From the NCBI GenBank assembly GCA_947303535.1, contig CAMYYQ010000086.1:1-6058 (forward strand): a DNA stretch of 6,058 nt, in the 5' to 3' direction. Made by a program: the position numbers and the translations under genes. Below are positions 5,236 to 6,058 of this stretch, in pieces (position 1 is the stretch's first letter; each line of letters begins with the position of its first letter). Below the pieces are notes generated by a model, which was not told the origin of the DNA, searched no databases, and saw only the letters and a program-made list of their open reading frames with translations. The DNA comes from an uncultured Ruminococcus sp. (GTDB taxonomy: Bacteria > Bacillota_A > Clostridia > Oscillospirales > Ruminococcaceae).

Positions 5236-5472
5236 TCAATCTATTTTTTCCTCAATGGCTATTACGATATCACTCATTTTTACTCCCAGTGCGTTTGCAA
5301 TACGATACAATGTTTCGAGAGTCGGCTTGCGCTCACCGCGCTCGATAGCACTCAGGTGTGTGCGCCCGATGTCGGCAAGTCCGCTTATGACTTCCTGCGA
5401 TATTCCCTTTTTCTTGCGGAACTCTGCAATGACCTCGCCTACCGTTTTTGAATCAAGTGTTGGTATATACAT
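5236..5472 (-). CDS. Small XRE-family helix-turn-helix regulator
   Basis: This gene encodes a 78-residue protein that is almost entirely one HTH_3/XRE DNA-binding domain: VGEVIAEFRKKKGISQEVISGLADIGRTHLSAIERGERKPTLETLYRIANALGV, about residues 11-64. The recognition helix lies around GRTHLSAIERG, followed by the typical P-T-L-E-T-L-xx-I-A-xALGV. There is no effector domain. The frame is open to an ATG at 5535, but I chose the ATG at 5472 because GAGGTGAT (5483-5476) stands just before it and the extra N-terminal residues would lie in the promoter region. It diverges from the zinc-ribbon gene at 5590, and the shared region holds two 14-bp repeats that look like operators, so it probably controls that gene and perhaps itself. 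It is convergent with nothing; the lipoprotein gene downstream on the same strand is 237 bp away. Confidence 0.9.
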   Translation of the reverse strand: MYIPTLDSKTVGEVIAEFRKKKGISQEVISGLADIGRTHLSAIERGERKPTLETLYRIANALGVKMSDIVIAIEEKID

Positions 5473-5515
5473 ATTATCACCTCTGATAATATGATATACG
5501 AATTTTTTGTAAACA

Positions 5516-5550
5516 ATGAATACATATGTTGACATTATGAATACATATGT
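5516..5550. promoter_or_regulatory. Two 14-bp direct repeats 21 bp apart in the zinc-ribbon promoter (probable operator)
   Basis: ATGAATACATATGT occurs at 5516-5529 and again, identical, at 5537-5550. The 21-bp period puts both copies on the same face of the helix. Each contains the perfect palindrome ACATATGT. One copy ends on the first T of the -35 box and the other fills the spacer up to 2 bp before the -10 box, so binding would block transcription of the gene at 5590. The divergent XRE regulator is the obvious candidate binder; this is inference. Confidence 0.6.
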
Positions 5551-5558
5551 GTTATAAT
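5529..5558 (+). promoter_or_regulatory. Sigma-A promoter of the zinc-ribbon gene at 5590
   Basis: A perfect TTGACA (5529-5534) and a perfect TATAAT (5553-5558) are separated by 18 bp, the same spacing as in the promoter at 3117-3146. The start point should be near 5565. Confidence 0.82.
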
Positions 5559-5589
5559 TTATTAAAGTAAAACTGAAAGGGGAATGTTT

Positions 5590-6003
5590 ATGTTTTGCAC
5601 TTACTGCGGAAAAGAAAATCCAAATGACGCTAAATTTTGCAACGCCTGCGGCAAATCTTTCTCGAAAGATAACAAGACGAACAGCGTTCAGCAGACTGCT
5701 CTGACGCCGTCAGCCGCTGAGCCGACTGCCAATATGGCTATAGGTTCGCTTATATTCGGAATATGTTCTATCCCGACTGCTTTTCTGGCAATATGGTTAT
5801 CCCTTTTATGCGCTATAACTTCAATAGTTCTGGGAAAGATATCTCTCGACCAGAAACGTCCCGGAAAAGATTACGCCAAATGGGGATCAAAACTTGGAGC
5901 CATTGGGCTCGGTATATCCGTTGCTTTTATTATTATCTATTTTGTAAGTATTTTCGGAGCTTTGGCGTTTATTAGCGATTTAATACCTTCGCTTTCTCGA
6001 TGA
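5590..6003 (+). CDS. Small zinc-ribbon membrane protein (DUF4190-like)
   Basis: This gene encodes a 137-residue protein. It opens with a zinc ribbon, CTYCGKENPNDAKFCNACGK, with Cys at 3, 6, 17 and 20, the same CxxC-x10-CxxC spacing as the protein at 3178-3828. A short polar linker (about residues 22-48) leads to hydrophobic segments at about 50-80 and 100-130. The pattern of a Gly-rich first helix pair (AIGSLIFGICSI, then IVLGKISL), a charged loop (DQKRPGKDYAKWG) and another Gly-rich helix (KLGAIGLGISVAF) resembles DUF4190. Two in-frame ATGs are possible, at 5584 and 5590. GGGG (5579-5582) lies only 1 nt before the first but 7 nt before the second, and the second gives the usual Met-x-Cys opening, so I chose 5590. 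Its promoter carries probable operators and diverges from an XRE regulator gene. The stop is 8 bp before an interspersed repeat. Function unknown. Confidence 0.85.
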   Translation: MFCTYCGKENPNDAKFCNACGKSFSKDNKTNSVQQTALTPSAAEPTANMAIGSLIFGICSIPTAFLAIWLSLLCAITSIVLGKISLDQKRPGKDYAKWGSKLGAIGLGISVAFIIIYFVSIFGALAFISDLIPSLSR

Positions 6004-6011
6004 TCAGAAAG

Positions 6012-6058
6012 GGCGGATAATTAAGCAGTGCTCCAAATCTTTGATTTGGTCAGCAATG
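6012..6058. repeat. Inverted copy of the 68-bp palindromic repeat, cut by the window edge
   Basis: These 47 bases are the exact reverse complement of 3924-3970, starting at the GGCGGATAAT end. The remaining bases of the unit (about 21) would lie beyond the right edge. It includes the CCAAATC/GATTTGG inner stem. It follows the zinc-ribbon gene stop by 8 bp and may act as its transcript end. Confidence 0.88.

Noticed and set aside
5486..5513. TTTACA and TATTAT on the minus strand as the XRE promoter
   Set aside because: The 16-bp spacing is acceptable, but the transcript would begin inside the ribosome binding site, so a promoter further upstream is more likely; I could not identify it.
5473..5535. 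ATG at 5535 as the start of the XRE gene
   Set aside because: The extra residues fall outside the HTH domain and the start would lie inside the operator repeats; the ATG at 5472 has a good ribosome binding site.

Overview
The window looks like chromosomal DNA of a Gram-positive, moderately AT-rich anaerobe of the Clostridia, most likely a Ruminococcus-type member of the Oscillospiraceae. The evidence is strong AGGAGG-type ribosome binding sites, consensus sigma-A promoters, an AzlCD pair, an ECF-transporter S component, threonine-rich lipoproteins, and a response-regulator C-terminus of a style common in that group. The genus is an inference.

Left part (1-2217), transport genes. The 3' end of a regulator gene with a winged-helix-like output region runs in from the left edge. 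It is followed, probably in the same transcript, by azlC and azlD, which encode a two-component branched-chain amino acid exporter and overlap by ATGA. A 12-codon upstream ORF rich in Ile/Leu/Val has the good ribosome binding site and overlaps the azlC start, also by ATGA. Next, behind its own promoter, is an ECF-type S component interrupted by one missing base near 1763. A bidirectional terminator (2234-2260) closes this part.

Right part (2259-6003), two copies of one arrangement. A secreted lipoprotein gene on the minus strand lies upstream of, and points away from, a plus-strand gene for a small zinc-ribbon membrane protein. Copy 1 is the lipoprotein at 2259-2987 with the zinc-ribbon protein at 3178-3828. 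Copy 2 is the lipoprotein at 4013-4999 with the zinc-ribbon protein at 5590-6003, and has a small XRE-type regulator gene (5236-5472, minus strand) between them. The lipoproteins are clear paralogues. The zinc-ribbon proteins share the same Cys spacing and similar promoters: a near-identical 17-bp block sits over the -35 box of both. The copy 2 promoter also carries two 14-bp direct repeats exactly 21 bp apart, a plausible operator for the divergent XRE regulator.

The intergenic spaces of the right part are full of hairpins. They include a 68-bp imperfect palindrome (3903-3970), of which 47 bp recur perfectly in inverted orientation at the right window edge (6012-6058), and GC-rich hairpins at 5152-5228 that end in CCCCTACAT. 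Copy 2 is therefore bracketed by inverted copies of one repeat. No tRNA, rRNA, CRISPR array or transposase gene is visible.
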